Shown: positions 16,332 to 22,071 of the stretch, one piece after another
Numbering within the stretch: the stretch's first letter is position 1
How the letters are laid out: every line of letters starts with the position of its first letter
Assembly (NCBI GenBank): GCA_946623365.1
Contig: CAMORE010000016.1
Span: 1 to 22,956 of the forward strand
Direction of reading: 5' to 3'
Length of the DNA: 22,956 bases
DNA from: an uncultured Acinetobacter sp.
GTDB lineage: Bacteria; Cyanobacteriota; Vampirovibrionia; Gastranaerophilales; Gastranaerophilaceae
The notes under the pieces: model-generated
What the model was told of the DNA's origin: nothing
What the model saw: only the letters and a program-made list of their open reading frames with translations
The model's database searches: none
Program-made: the position numbers and the translations under genes

Positions 16332-16544
16332 ACACAATAACCTGTTTCTACCTATACACTGTTTAGATGGTGTAAATATAATGCCTATACAAGATACTTT
16401 ACATATTTGTAAGAGTAAACTTTTGATGGTAAATTTAAAGCATGTAAAGTCGGACTCCTCGCCAACAAGGAACAAGGAGTGTAAAAATATTAGTGGTTAA
16501 CATTTTTATATACTTATTATTCTTTTTACATAAAGTTCCTGTGA

Positions 16545-16550
16545 TATAAT
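16545..16550 (+). promoter_or_regulatory. -10 box before the PurN-like gene
   Basis: TATAAT ends 6 nt before the ATG at 16557. TTTACA at 16525-16530 is the best -35 candidate but sits only 14 nt away. No Shine-Dalgarno site is present, so a leaderless start is predicted. Confidence 0.5.
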
Positions 16551-16556
16551 ATCCTT

Positions 16557-17036
16557 ATGAAAAAAATTGCTATACTGTATTCCAAATATTCGTCAATAAT
16601 TGATGCTATTAAATACCAATTATCAGAATGTGAAGTAGATTGTTTAACAAACCCGATTGACATGAATAAATATGACCTTGTAGTTTTATCTGATTATGAA
16701 CAGAAATATGAAGGCAAGGCTGTAATTTGTCACCATTCGTTATTGCCTGCATTCGACACACAAACTCCGGTAAAAGATGCTTTTTTAAGCGGTGTAAAGG
16801 TAACAGGAATTACAATTTGTTATACAAATCCAAGAAAAATAATCACTCAATATCCCATATTTATTAATAATGATATGCATTATGACGAATTAGTGCGGCA
16901 GTTATCATACATAGAACAAATGCTTTTGCCTATTATTGTAAAGAAAATTCTTGCAGATGAACCTTTTGACGTGCAAAAGATTATTAATAATGGTTGCGGC
17001 GGGAATTGCGGAGGATGCTCATCATGCAATCATTAA
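16557..17036 (+). CDS. Shortened PurN-like formyltransferase-fold protein with cysteine-rich tail
   Basis: 159 residues. The middle (about 55-130) reads like the second half of glycinamide ribonucleotide formyltransferase PurN: CHHSLLPAF at 58-66 against the family's NIHPSLLPAF, then GVKVTGITICY at 79-89 and an ending like PurN's C-terminal helix (QLSYIEQMLLPIIVKKI). The first 55 residues are much shorter than the PurN N-terminal domain. The catalytic asparagine of N-I-H-P-S is replaced, the histidine is kept (H59 or H60), and the loop that carries the catalytic aspartate (VDTGPI in PurN) is shortened to NPRKIITQ. Residues 147-157 form a new tail with C147, C151, C154 and C157 (CX3CX2CX2C) and a terminal H159. 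Transformylation of GAR is therefore unlikely. The tail may bind zinc or an iron-sulphur cluster (inference). It overlaps the PurD-like gene by 13 nt. Confidence 0.8.
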   Translation: MKKIAILYSKYSSIIDAIKYQLSECEVDCLTNPIDMNKYDLVVLSDYEQKYEGKAVICHHSLLPAFDTQTPVKDAFLSGVKVTGITICYTNPRKIITQYPIFINNDMHYDELVRQLSYIEQMLLPIIVKKILADEPFDVQKIINNGCGGNCGGCSSCNH

Positions 17037-17836
17037 ATATTTTGATAGTAGGTAACGGTAAATATAAAAACGACATACTGAATTCTAAGTATTTAAATAA
17101 GCTCTATATTGCAGGAGAACAAGAATCAGAAGGTGTTATTAATCTTAAATTTAACACTTTTAGAGAATTGGCAAAAAAATGTAAGGCATTGGGAATCGAT
17201 ATAGTTTTTGTAGAAGAAGAGAAATGGATTTCGGAAGGAATTGCAGATGTTATGAAAAAGAATTTTATTAATTGCCTTTCCGTAAATTCCGAATGGACAA
17301 AATTGGGGTTGTCACAGAACTATATGCGCGCAATTCTTACAAAATACGAAATCAGTGTTCCTCCAAAAGTAACGCTCCCTGTCGATTTTCCGATTCTTAT
17401 CAAGGGTGACGGAATTTTAAAAAAAGCAAATTCAATGCAAGAGATTATTTCTATTAAAAAAGAAATTTTTGATACAATGCCCGAATTATCAAAAAGTGTA
17501 TTTTTAGAAAAATATTTGAATGGAGATAAACATAAAATAATATCAATTTTTGACGGAAAACATTTGCTTACTTTTCCGAATAACAAGATAAGTCCGGTAT
17601 TGTTATCGGATTATTCAAAAAAATTGGAGTTATTATTGCAAAAAGAAAAAGCAAATTTTATGGGGTTTATAAATTCATATTTGATTGAAGAAAATAATAT
17701 ATTGTATAATGCAGGATTTTCATTTGACTTTATCATGCCTGATATGACTGCAATATCAGAAGATTGCCGAAAAGATATTCTCTTTATATGTATGTCTGCA
17801 ATTTATCAAAAGTTAGATGAAATAGAGCTACGGTAA
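17024..17836 (+). CDS. Shortened PurD-like ATP-grasp protein
   Basis: 270 residues from the ATG at 17024, chosen because GGAGG lies 9 nt upstream; ATG 17015 would leave no spacing. The sequence follows the order of glycinamide ribonucleotide synthetase PurD: LNILIVGNG at 4-12 (N-terminal Rossmann start), GIDIVFVEEEKWISEGIADVM at 57-77 matching PurD's 'VGPEAPLVAGI' region, then VNSEWTKLGLSQNYMRAIL where PurD has 'PSKAAAQLEGSK', ISVPPKV at 110-116, PILIKGDG at 123-130 matching PurD's 'PIVIKADG' ATP-binding strand (K129 not kept as such; K127 is), and VFLEKYLNGD at 159-168 like 'VVIEEFLEGEE'. PurD has about 420 residues; here the glycine-rich ATP loop (GKGV) reads LKKANS, the metal-binding E-x-N-x-R block is degraded to LYNAGF, and the C-terminal domain is missing. 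Canonical GAR synthetase activity is doubtful. It is coupled to the PurN-like gene. Confidence 0.78.
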   Translation: MQSLNILIVGNGKYKNDILNSKYLNKLYIAGEQESEGVINLKFNTFRELAKKCKALGIDIVFVEEEKWISEGIADVMKKNFINCLSVNSEWTKLGLSQNYMRAILTKYEISVPPKVTLPVDFPILIKGDGILKKANSMQEIISIKKEIFDTMPELSKSVFLEKYLNGDKHKIISIFDGKHLLTFPNNKISPVLLSDYSKKLELLLQKEKANFMGFINSYLIEENNILYNAGFSFDFIMPDMTAISEDCRKDILFICMSAIYQKLDEIELR

Positions 17837-17840
17837 ATTT

Positions 17841-17874
17841 TAAAAACAAAAGTTCCCCTTTTTTAGAGAGGAAC
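17841..17874 (-). terminator. Terminator of the candidate small RNA
   Basis: On the minus strand GTTCC (17874-17870) pairs with GGAAC (17856-17852), plus one further pair beyond a mismatch, followed by TTTTGTTTTT. On the plus strand the hairpin is followed by CTGTCC, so it works only for the minus strand. Confidence 0.7.
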
Positions 17875-17956
17875 CTGTCCAAATTGCCGGATACATACCG
17901 ACATACTACTCAACTTAATGTTTGTCCTGGATTCTTGTGAGTAATCCCTTCCTGAT
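17842..17956 (-). ncRNA. Candidate structured small RNA, about 115 nt
   Basis: On the minus strand a promoter-like pair (TTAACT, 18 nt, TATAAA) is followed by about 115 nt that is clearly less AT-rich than the surrounding intergenic DNA and ends in an intrinsic terminator. Within it, TACTCA (17943-17938) pairs with TGAGTA (17912-17907), GTCGG (17902-17898) pairs with CCGGC (17890-17886) around a 7-nt loop, and AGGAA near the 5' end (17953-17949) can pair with TTCCT (17873-17869), which is also part of the terminator stem. No ORF of note is present, and no minus-strand gene follows, so a free small RNA is likelier than a riboswitch. I do not recognise it as 6S, SRP, tmRNA, RNase P or a known cyanobacterial Yfr RNA. 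Confidence 0.55.
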
Positions 17957-17962
17957 AAGTAT

Positions 17963-17992
17963 TTTATAATTTGCGTGTTTTCATCAAGTTAA
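17963..17992 (-). promoter_or_regulatory. Promoter of the candidate small RNA
   Basis: Minus strand: TTAACT (17992-17987), an 18-nt spacer, then TATAAA (17968-17963), giving a start near 17956. TTGATG at 17987-17982 is an alternative -35 with a spacer that is too short. Confidence 0.45.
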
Positions 17993-18122
17993 GTATTCTT
18001 CCTAATTAAATTTTTTATACTCCATTCATTAAAAGACCTTATGTTTTGTATTACGGCATGTTTTAGAAAAACTTTAGGATTTTTAAGAATATTGTTACAA
18101 AAATTAACAAAGTGGTGGAATA

Positions 18123-18152
18123 ATGACAAATATTTTATTTTCAGTTTTTTAT
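18123..18152 (+). promoter_or_regulatory. Possible promoter of the helical-protein gene
   Basis: ATGACA (-35 like), an 18-nt spacer, then TTTTAT (-10 like) ending 5 nt before ATG 18158. No Shine-Dalgarno site. Both boxes are imperfect. Confidence 0.35.
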
Positions 18153-18157
18153 ATATT

Positions 18158-18844
18158 ATGGCTAAGATTAATAAAATAGAATTAAATGCATTAAATAGCG
18201 ATTTTTGTCGTTTTCGTTCAAGAATTACTCAGAGCAGAAAACAAGATAGCACATATTTTGTATCACAAATCAGTCACTTTGAGAAAAGATATAAAAGAGC
18301 AGGGTTACAAAATAATTTTGCAAGAGAGATTTTTGCTTTGGCAGGAATTCTTCGAGGAATAGGAGTTATTGATTTACCGGGGATTTTATACAGTAATCTA
18401 ATGAAAATGTCTTTTTTAAATAATCAAGTAAAAGAAAAATACGCATTACAGGGGTTAGAATATGCCAGAGAACAAGGAGATTCCATTCATATTCTCGCAA
18501 GACTTGTAGATTTAGAAAAAATATATAAAAAGAACAAAGATACTCATAATTGTGTAAATATGCTTTTTCAAGAAGAAAAAATACTGGAAAGCATCTGTAA
18601 AGATTATCGCTCCGCAAAAGAGAACTATAAAACATATTCAAGAAAAAGCAGTTCCTTGCAAAAATATGAGATGGAACTTGCAAAAACAAGAGTTGATATC
18701 GCAAAAGTTATAATAAAAAATAATCCTAAGTTATCAAAAATTCTTTTAGAGCGTGCACGTAAAACTTTTAAAAAAGCAGAAAGAGAAAAAGAAGTTGAAT
18801 TTGTTGATATGATGTTATCTGAAATTAAGACTGTAAAAGATTAA
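18158..18844 (+). CDS. All-helical protein, unknown function
   Basis: 228 residues from the ATG at 18158 (MAKINKIELNALN). No family recognised. The whole chain reads as amphipathic helices with regular leucine/alanine spacing and many lysines and glutamates: FAREIFALAGILRG, YALQGLEYAREQGDSIHIL, LARLVDLEKIYKKNKDT, ILLERARKTFKKAEREKEVE. The helix-pair rhythm in the second half resembles TPR-like repeats without the exact consensus. No signal peptide or membrane segment; it is basic, with several K/R clusters, so it could bind nucleic acid or protein. It is followed after 114 nt by rnhB on the same strand. The ATG lacks a Shine-Dalgarno site and sits just after a -10-like sequence. Confidence 0.75.
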   Translation: MAKINKIELNALNSDFCRFRSRITQSRKQDSTYFVSQISHFEKRYKRAGLQNNFAREIFALAGILRGIGVIDLPGILYSNLMKMSFLNNQVKEKYALQGLEYAREQGDSIHILARLVDLEKIYKKNKDTHNCVNMLFQEEKILESICKDYRSAKENYKTYSRKSSSLQKYEMELAKTRVDIAKVIIKNNPKLSKILLERARKTFKKAEREKEVEFVDMMLSEIKTVKD

Positions 18845-18958
18845 AATAACAAAATTTCTAATAATGTTAATATGGTATTTATTGTTAATTTTTGATATTA
18901 TAAAATCCGAAGATAGAAAATTTGCAGATTAATAAATTTTGCGGAAAGATTTGATATC

Positions 18959-19594
18959 ATGCCTGTCACAGATTTATTCAATTTTGATAAACAATTTAAT
19001 CAGCCGATAATCGGTACGGATGAAGCAGGAAGAGGTCCTGCTGCAGGAGGAGTATATGCTGCGGCAGTCCATTTTGAAAATGTAACAAGCGGTTTAATTA
19101 AAGATTTAGAGATTCTCAATGATTCAAAAAAATTGACTGCTAAGAAACGGGAATCAATATATGACTGTATTTTAACGAATACATTAAATAAAATTGTATG
19201 CATAGAAGTAGAAGAAATAGAAAAAATTAATATATTAAATTCTGCACTAAAGGCAATGAATATAGCTTGTTCCGGTATAATGCAGGATGGCGCATTAACT
19301 CTTGTTGACGGTAATAAGTTAATAAGAAATTATGTATATCCGCAAAAATATATAATAAAAGGAGATTCAAAATCAGCATCAATAGCAGCTGCGAGCATTC
19401 TGGCTAAAGTTTCAAGAGACAGATATATGCTTGAATTGCATGAAGAATTTCCTATGTATAATTGGGCAAAAAATGCGGGATATTTGACGAAAGAACATGT
19501 TGAAGCTATCGACAAATACGGATTAACTAAATATCACAGACCCTCTTTCTTAAAAAAACACTTTGAAAAAGCAGTACAGTTAACAATATGTTAG
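18959..19594 (+). CDS. rnhB: Ribonuclease HII
   Basis: Endonuclease that cuts RNA in RNA-DNA hybrids and at single ribonucleotides in DNA; acts in the cytoplasm in ribonucleotide excision repair and primer removal. 211 residues, a normal length. The active-site residues are all visible: D21 and E22 in GTDEAGRGPAAG, D117 in LVDG, D136 in KGDSKSASIAAASILAK. The GRG recognition motif is at 24-26. The C-terminal KYGLTKYHRPSF is typical. The usual GPLAGPV reads GPAAGGV, a conservative difference. GGAAAG sits 10 nt before the ATG, a weak ribosome-binding site. The gene converges on the histidine-kinase gene with only 5 nt between stops. Confidence 0.96.
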   Translation: MPVTDLFNFDKQFNQPIIGTDEAGRGPAAGGVYAAAVHFENVTSGLIKDLEILNDSKKLTAKKRESIYDCILTNTLNKIVCIEVEEIEKINILNSALKAMNIACSGIMQDGALTLVDGNKLIRNYVYPQKYIIKGDSKSASIAAASILAKVSRDRYMLELHEEFPMYNWAKNAGYLTKEHVEAIDKYGLTKYHRPSFLKKHFEKAVQLTIC

Positions 19595-19599
19595 TTACT

Positions 19600-20442
19600 T
19601 CAGATAAGAGCATCCATTTTAGGCAGTTCAAATCTGAAAATATTCGGACTTTGCGAATATATAAAATGTCCGTTATGAATTTCTATTATTCTTTTGCAAA
19701 ATAAAAGTCTGATACTTTCTCCGACAGAAGTGTATTGGGTATTCGGGATTCGGTAATCTTTTTGATTTACAGTTGTGCCGGACAGTACCGATAATTGAAT
19801 CTTATTGTTAATATCTTTAAGTACGACTCTTATTTTTTCACCTTCTGATACATAACTTACTGATGTGGTTAAAAGATTGTAGATAACTTTTCTTATGTCC
19901 TCTTTGTCCGCATATACAGCCAAATTTTTATTTTCACCGTTATATTCCAAAGTGATATTTTTTTCTGCCGCATCTTTTAATAATTCATTAAAACAAGATG
20001 TAATAATCTCAGATATATTAAACCTTTCATATTTTAGAACCGTATTACCGTTCTCCATATTATATGTATTTATCATTAGAGATATAAGATTTAACATTAA
20101 CCGGCATGATTGTTTCATTTGATTAATCATATCTTTTTGTACTTCATTTAATGAGCCGAAGTTTTCATTTATAAACAGTTCAATCGCTCTAATTTGTGCA
20201 ATAATCGGTATTCGTAAATCATGATTTAAAGCATTGATGTAACAATCTCTTTGGTGATTTAGGCGCTCTTTATATACGGTCTGTAAATTTTGATTTTTGC
20301 TCTTTATATTTTGATATTTAATGATAAAAACAAAAGATAGTATAATTAAGCATATGAGAGCTATTTTGCTCTGATTATTATACACACAAAGCATTAAAAA
20401 AATATATACAGTTAAATATAACAAATCTTTAAATTGTCGCAT
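19600..20442 (-). CDS. Membrane histidine-kinase-like protein with degraded ATP-binding motifs
   Basis: 280 residues. Two membrane helices (about 7-21 and 26-42) with almost no loop between them, so no extracytoplasmic sensor domain. A short coiled linker leads to a HisKA dimerisation domain with the H-box NHDLRIP (H74), then a HATPase-like domain with the N-box YNLLTTSVSYV (N189). The later ATP-site motifs are poor: the G1 DxGxG position reads SVLSGTT, the region between G1 and G2 is very short, and the G2 GxGLGL position reads GESIRLLF, although the following IIEIHNGHF is normal. ATP binding may be lost, making this a pseudokinase that acts through phosphotransfer or binding, or an atypical active kinase. 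No response-regulator gene is adjacent. It has its own promoter and lies downstream of the rpsG terminator. Confidence 0.88.
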   Translation of the reverse strand: MRQFKDLLYLTVYIFLMLCVYNNQSKIALICLIILSFVFIIKYQNIKSKNQNLQTVYKERLNHQRDCYINALNHDLRIPIIAQIRAIELFINENFGSLNEVQKDMINQMKQSCRLMLNLISLMINTYNMENGNTVLKYERFNISEIITSCFNELLKDAAEKNITLEYNGENKNLAVYADKEDIRKVIYNLLTTSVSYVSEGEKIRVVLKDINNKIQLSVLSGTTVNQKDYRIPNTQYTSVGESIRLLFCKRIIEIHNGHFIYSQSPNIFRFELPKMDALI

Positions 20443-20469
20443 TGGTCTATTCTCTACTTAGCAATTTGT

Positions 20470-20498
20470 ATAATACATGTTACTGGACAATTGTACAA
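20470..20498 (-). promoter_or_regulatory. Promoter of the histidine-kinase-like gene
   Basis: Minus strand: TTGTAC (20498-20493), a 17-nt spacer, then TATTAT (20475-20470). The predicted start near 20463 gives a short leader of about 20 nt with only a weak GAGA ahead of the ATG. Confidence 0.5.
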
Positions 20499-20547
20499 AT
20501 ATGTATTACCTGAGTCGGCTATATAATTACCTGATATTAACTTTAAT

Positions 20548-20588
20548 AAAAAAAAAGTACGCCCTTTCGAAAAGAGCGTACTTTTTTT
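20548..20588. terminator. Strong intrinsic terminator after rpsG
   Basis: GTACGC (20557-20562) pairs with GCGTAC (20576-20581), extended by A-run/T-run pairing on the outside. On the minus strand it is followed by nine T, and the plus strand also has a T-run. It lies about 15 nt past the rpsG stop and closes the rpsL-rpsG unit. Confidence 0.93.
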
Positions 20589-20601
20589 ATTACATAAAGT
20601 A

Positions 20602-21072
20602 TTAATATCTGTAATGAGCAAATGCCTTGTTAGCTTCTGCCATTTTGTGAGTATCTTCACGTTTCTTGCAAGCTTGTCCGCTTCCGTTTGAAGCATCAAT
20701 TAATTCGTTTGTTAATTTTTCAACGAAAGATTTTCCGCTTCTGTTTTTAGCAGCTGCAATAATCCATGATGAAGCAAGTGCAAAACCTCTGTCAGGTTTA
20801 ACATCGATAGGAACTTGGTAAGTTGAACCACCGATACGTCTTGCTTTAACTTCTAACAAAGGAGTTGCATTGGTAACAGCTTTTTGGAATATTTCCAAGC
20901 CTTTTTCATTTGTTCTTTCTTCAATTTTAGTGATTGTAGCATAGAAGATTTTTTCAGCTAAAGACTTTTTACCGCGTCTCATAACTCTGTTAATAAATTT
21001 TGATACATCTATGCTGTTGTAGATAGGATCCGCTGAAGGGATTCTTCTTTCCGGTTTAGATCTTCTGGACAT
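20602..21072 (-). CDS. rpsG: 30S ribosomal protein S7
   Basis: Primary 16S rRNA-binding protein that organises the 3' major domain of the small subunit and lines the E site. 156 residues, the standard length. Recognisable along its whole length: SRRSKPERR at the start, FINRVMRRGKKSLAEKIFY, FQKAVTNATPLLEVKARRIGG, STYQVPIDVKPDRGFALA, and the C-terminal EANKAFAHYRY. The ATG overlaps the rpsL stop by one base (TAATG), and its ribosome-binding site GGGAGGT lies inside the last codons of rpsL, so the genes are translationally coupled. In many bacteria fusA and tufA follow in the str operon; here a strong terminator follows instead. Confidence 0.98.
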   Translation of the reverse strand: MSRRSKPERRIPSADPIYNSIDVSKFINRVMRRGKKSLAEKIFYATITKIEERTNEKGLEIFQKAVTNATPLLEVKARRIGGSTYQVPIDVKPDRGFALASSWIIAAAKNRSGKSFVEKLTNELIDASNGSGQACKKREDTHKMAEANKAFAHYRY

Positions 21073-21455
21073 TATTTCTTACCTCCCTTAGCTTTCTTAG
21101 CACCGTATTTAGAACGGCTTTGAGTTCTGTTAGCAACACCTGCTGTGTCAAGAGTACCACGAACAATGTGATATCTTACACCAGGAAGGTCTTTAACCCT
21201 GCCGCCTCTTATTAGAACAACGCTGTGTTCTTGTAAGTTGTGACCGATACCCGGAATATATGAAGTAACTTCAAATCCGTTAGTAAGTCTGACTCTGGCA
21301 ACCTTTCTCAATGCTGAGTTCGGTTTTTTAGGGGTTGTTGTGTAAACCCTTGTACATACGCCGCGTCTTTGAGGACAATTCATAAGAGCCGGCGATTTGG
21401 TTTTGTCTTGCAGCTTTTTACGTTCTTGACGAACCAGCTGATTCATTGTAGGCAT
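21072..21455 (-). CDS. rpsL: 30S ribosomal protein S12
   Basis: Decoding-centre protein of the small subunit. 127 residues, numbered the same as E. coli through the conserved core. K43 in TTPKKPNSALRK and K88 in RVKDLPG are the wild-type residues, so no known streptomycin-resistance substitution is present. D89 is the site modified by RimO methylthiolation in other bacteria. PGIGHNLQEHS and RGTLDTAGV followed by RSKYGAK give a cyanobacteria-like flavour. AGGAG lies 8 nt before the ATG. Transcription probably starts about 270 nt upstream, leaving a long leader. Confidence 0.98.
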   Translation of the reverse strand: MPTMNQLVRQERKKLQDKTKSPALMNCPQRRGVCTRVYTTTPKKPNSALRKVARVRLTNGFEVTSYIPGIGHNLQEHSVVLIRGGRVKDLPGVRYHIVRGTLDTAGVANRTQSRSKYGAKKAKGGKK

Positions 21456-21514
21456 AACTTTGTCTCCTTTTATTTTTGCCTTAGTAATACTTTTGTTTTA
21501 AAGTGAATAAGTTA

Positions 21515-21583
21515 ATAAGTGAATAGGTGAATAAGTTCATTATTGGCTTCGCCAAATTATTAAATTATCACTTGTCTACTTAT
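21515..21583. repeat. 33-bp imperfect inverted repeat with a TTC loop
   Basis: Arms 21515-21547 and 21551-21583 meet in a perfect core, TTGGC-TTC-GCCAA, and match again at their outer ends (ATAAGT/ACTTAT) with mismatches between. The left side also contains direct repeats of a GTGAATAA unit. It could be a small dispersed palindromic element in the rpsL leader. Confidence 0.5.
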
Positions 21584-21639
21584 ATTTCTTTTTCATTTAA
21601 AACTTTTGAGGATAGACATTGCTCACATCGATAAAAGCG

Positions 21640-21725
21640 CTGCACAGGCAGTTCCTATATCATTTGGAAGTAATATTTACCCCCTCCCTAAGCCGTCAAA
21701 TCCGGCAAGAAAATTTCGACTAGGG
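21640..21725 (-). promoter_or_regulatory. Structured 5' leader of rpsL-rpsG
   Basis: Read on the minus strand from the predicted start: CCCTA (21725-21721) pairs with TAGGG (21690-21686), enclosing GCCG (21706-21703) paired with CGGC (21695-21692); then TTCC (21669-21666) pairs with GGAA (21655-21652); then CTGC-CTGT-GCAG (21651-21640). Such leaders can hold ribosomal-protein feedback sites, but I do not recognise a described one. Confidence 0.35.
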
Positions 21726-21732
21726 TATCCTA

Positions 21733-21761
21733 ATACTAAAATGAACATGCCCTGTTGTCAA
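21733..21761 (-). promoter_or_regulatory. Promoter of rpsL-rpsG
   Basis: Minus strand: perfect TTGACA (21761-21756), a 17-nt spacer, then TAGTAT (21738-21733). The predicted start is near 21726, about 270 nt before the rpsL ATG. Confidence 0.7.
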
Positions 21762-22071
21762 TAAAATACGGATTCTGACACTAACAATTCTTAATATTCC
21801 GAATTTGCGGAAAAACTTTCGAATCTGCCGTTTTTTTTGGGAATCTCTGTCCAATCTTCCGCGCGGAAATTAAGCATTTGATTATTCGTAAAACAGTATA
21901 TTTTAATTTTTGTAACAAAATTTGGTTTTTTTGTTAAATGTATTTAAAATTGTGGAATAAAGTTATATAACAAATAGTAACGGATTACAGATTATTTGTT
22001 GTGTATGAAAGAAAAGCACTGCCGAAAAATATTATTTCGTCAACTTAAAATTTTATAGAAAGGAAAATTGT

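Larger units (their letters stand above)
17837..18157. other. Intergenic region, 321 bases
   Basis: The left half holds the candidate minus-strand small RNA with its promoter and terminator. The right half (about 17993-18157) is AT-rich and carries the probable promoter of the helical-protein gene. An in-frame ATG at 18041 would add 39 residues to that gene, but the added sequence is cysteine- and tryptophan-bearing, unlike the rest of the protein, and has no ribosome-binding site, so I treat it as non-coding. Confidence 0.6.
21606..21764 (+). other. Possible 52-codon ORF, antisense to the rpsL leader
   Basis: Open from TTG 21606 to TAA 21762-21764. The product would include AVPISFGSNIYPLPKPSN, which looks protein-like, but there is no ribosome-binding site, no ATG, and the DNA is better explained as an RNA leader on the other strand. 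A decayed gene fragment is a third possibility. Confidence 0.2.
21456..22071. other. Intergenic region, 616 bases, between rpsL and the flagellin-like gene
   Basis: From left to right: rpsL ribosome-binding site; direct repeats of GTGAATAAGTT-like units (about 21502-21535); a 33-bp imperfect inverted repeat; a G+C-richer stretch (about 21625-21725) that can be read as a structured rpsL leader or as a 52-codon plus-strand ORF; the rpsL promoter; short inverted repeats near 21797-21815 (TTCCG/CGGAA) and about 21859-21870 (TTCCGCGCGGAA); then AT-rich DNA leading to the ribosome-binding site of the flagellin-like gene. No tRNA is seen. Confidence 0.6.

Noticed and set aside
18041..18157. Upstream ATG that would add 39 residues to the helical protein
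   Set aside because: No ribosome-binding site or nearby promoter, and the extra residues differ in composition from the rest; ATG 18158 sits directly after a -10-like sequence.
20454..20699. 81-codon minus-strand ORF overlapping the rpsG 3' end
   Set aside because: It runs through rpsG in another frame and through the terminator; no ribosome-binding site.
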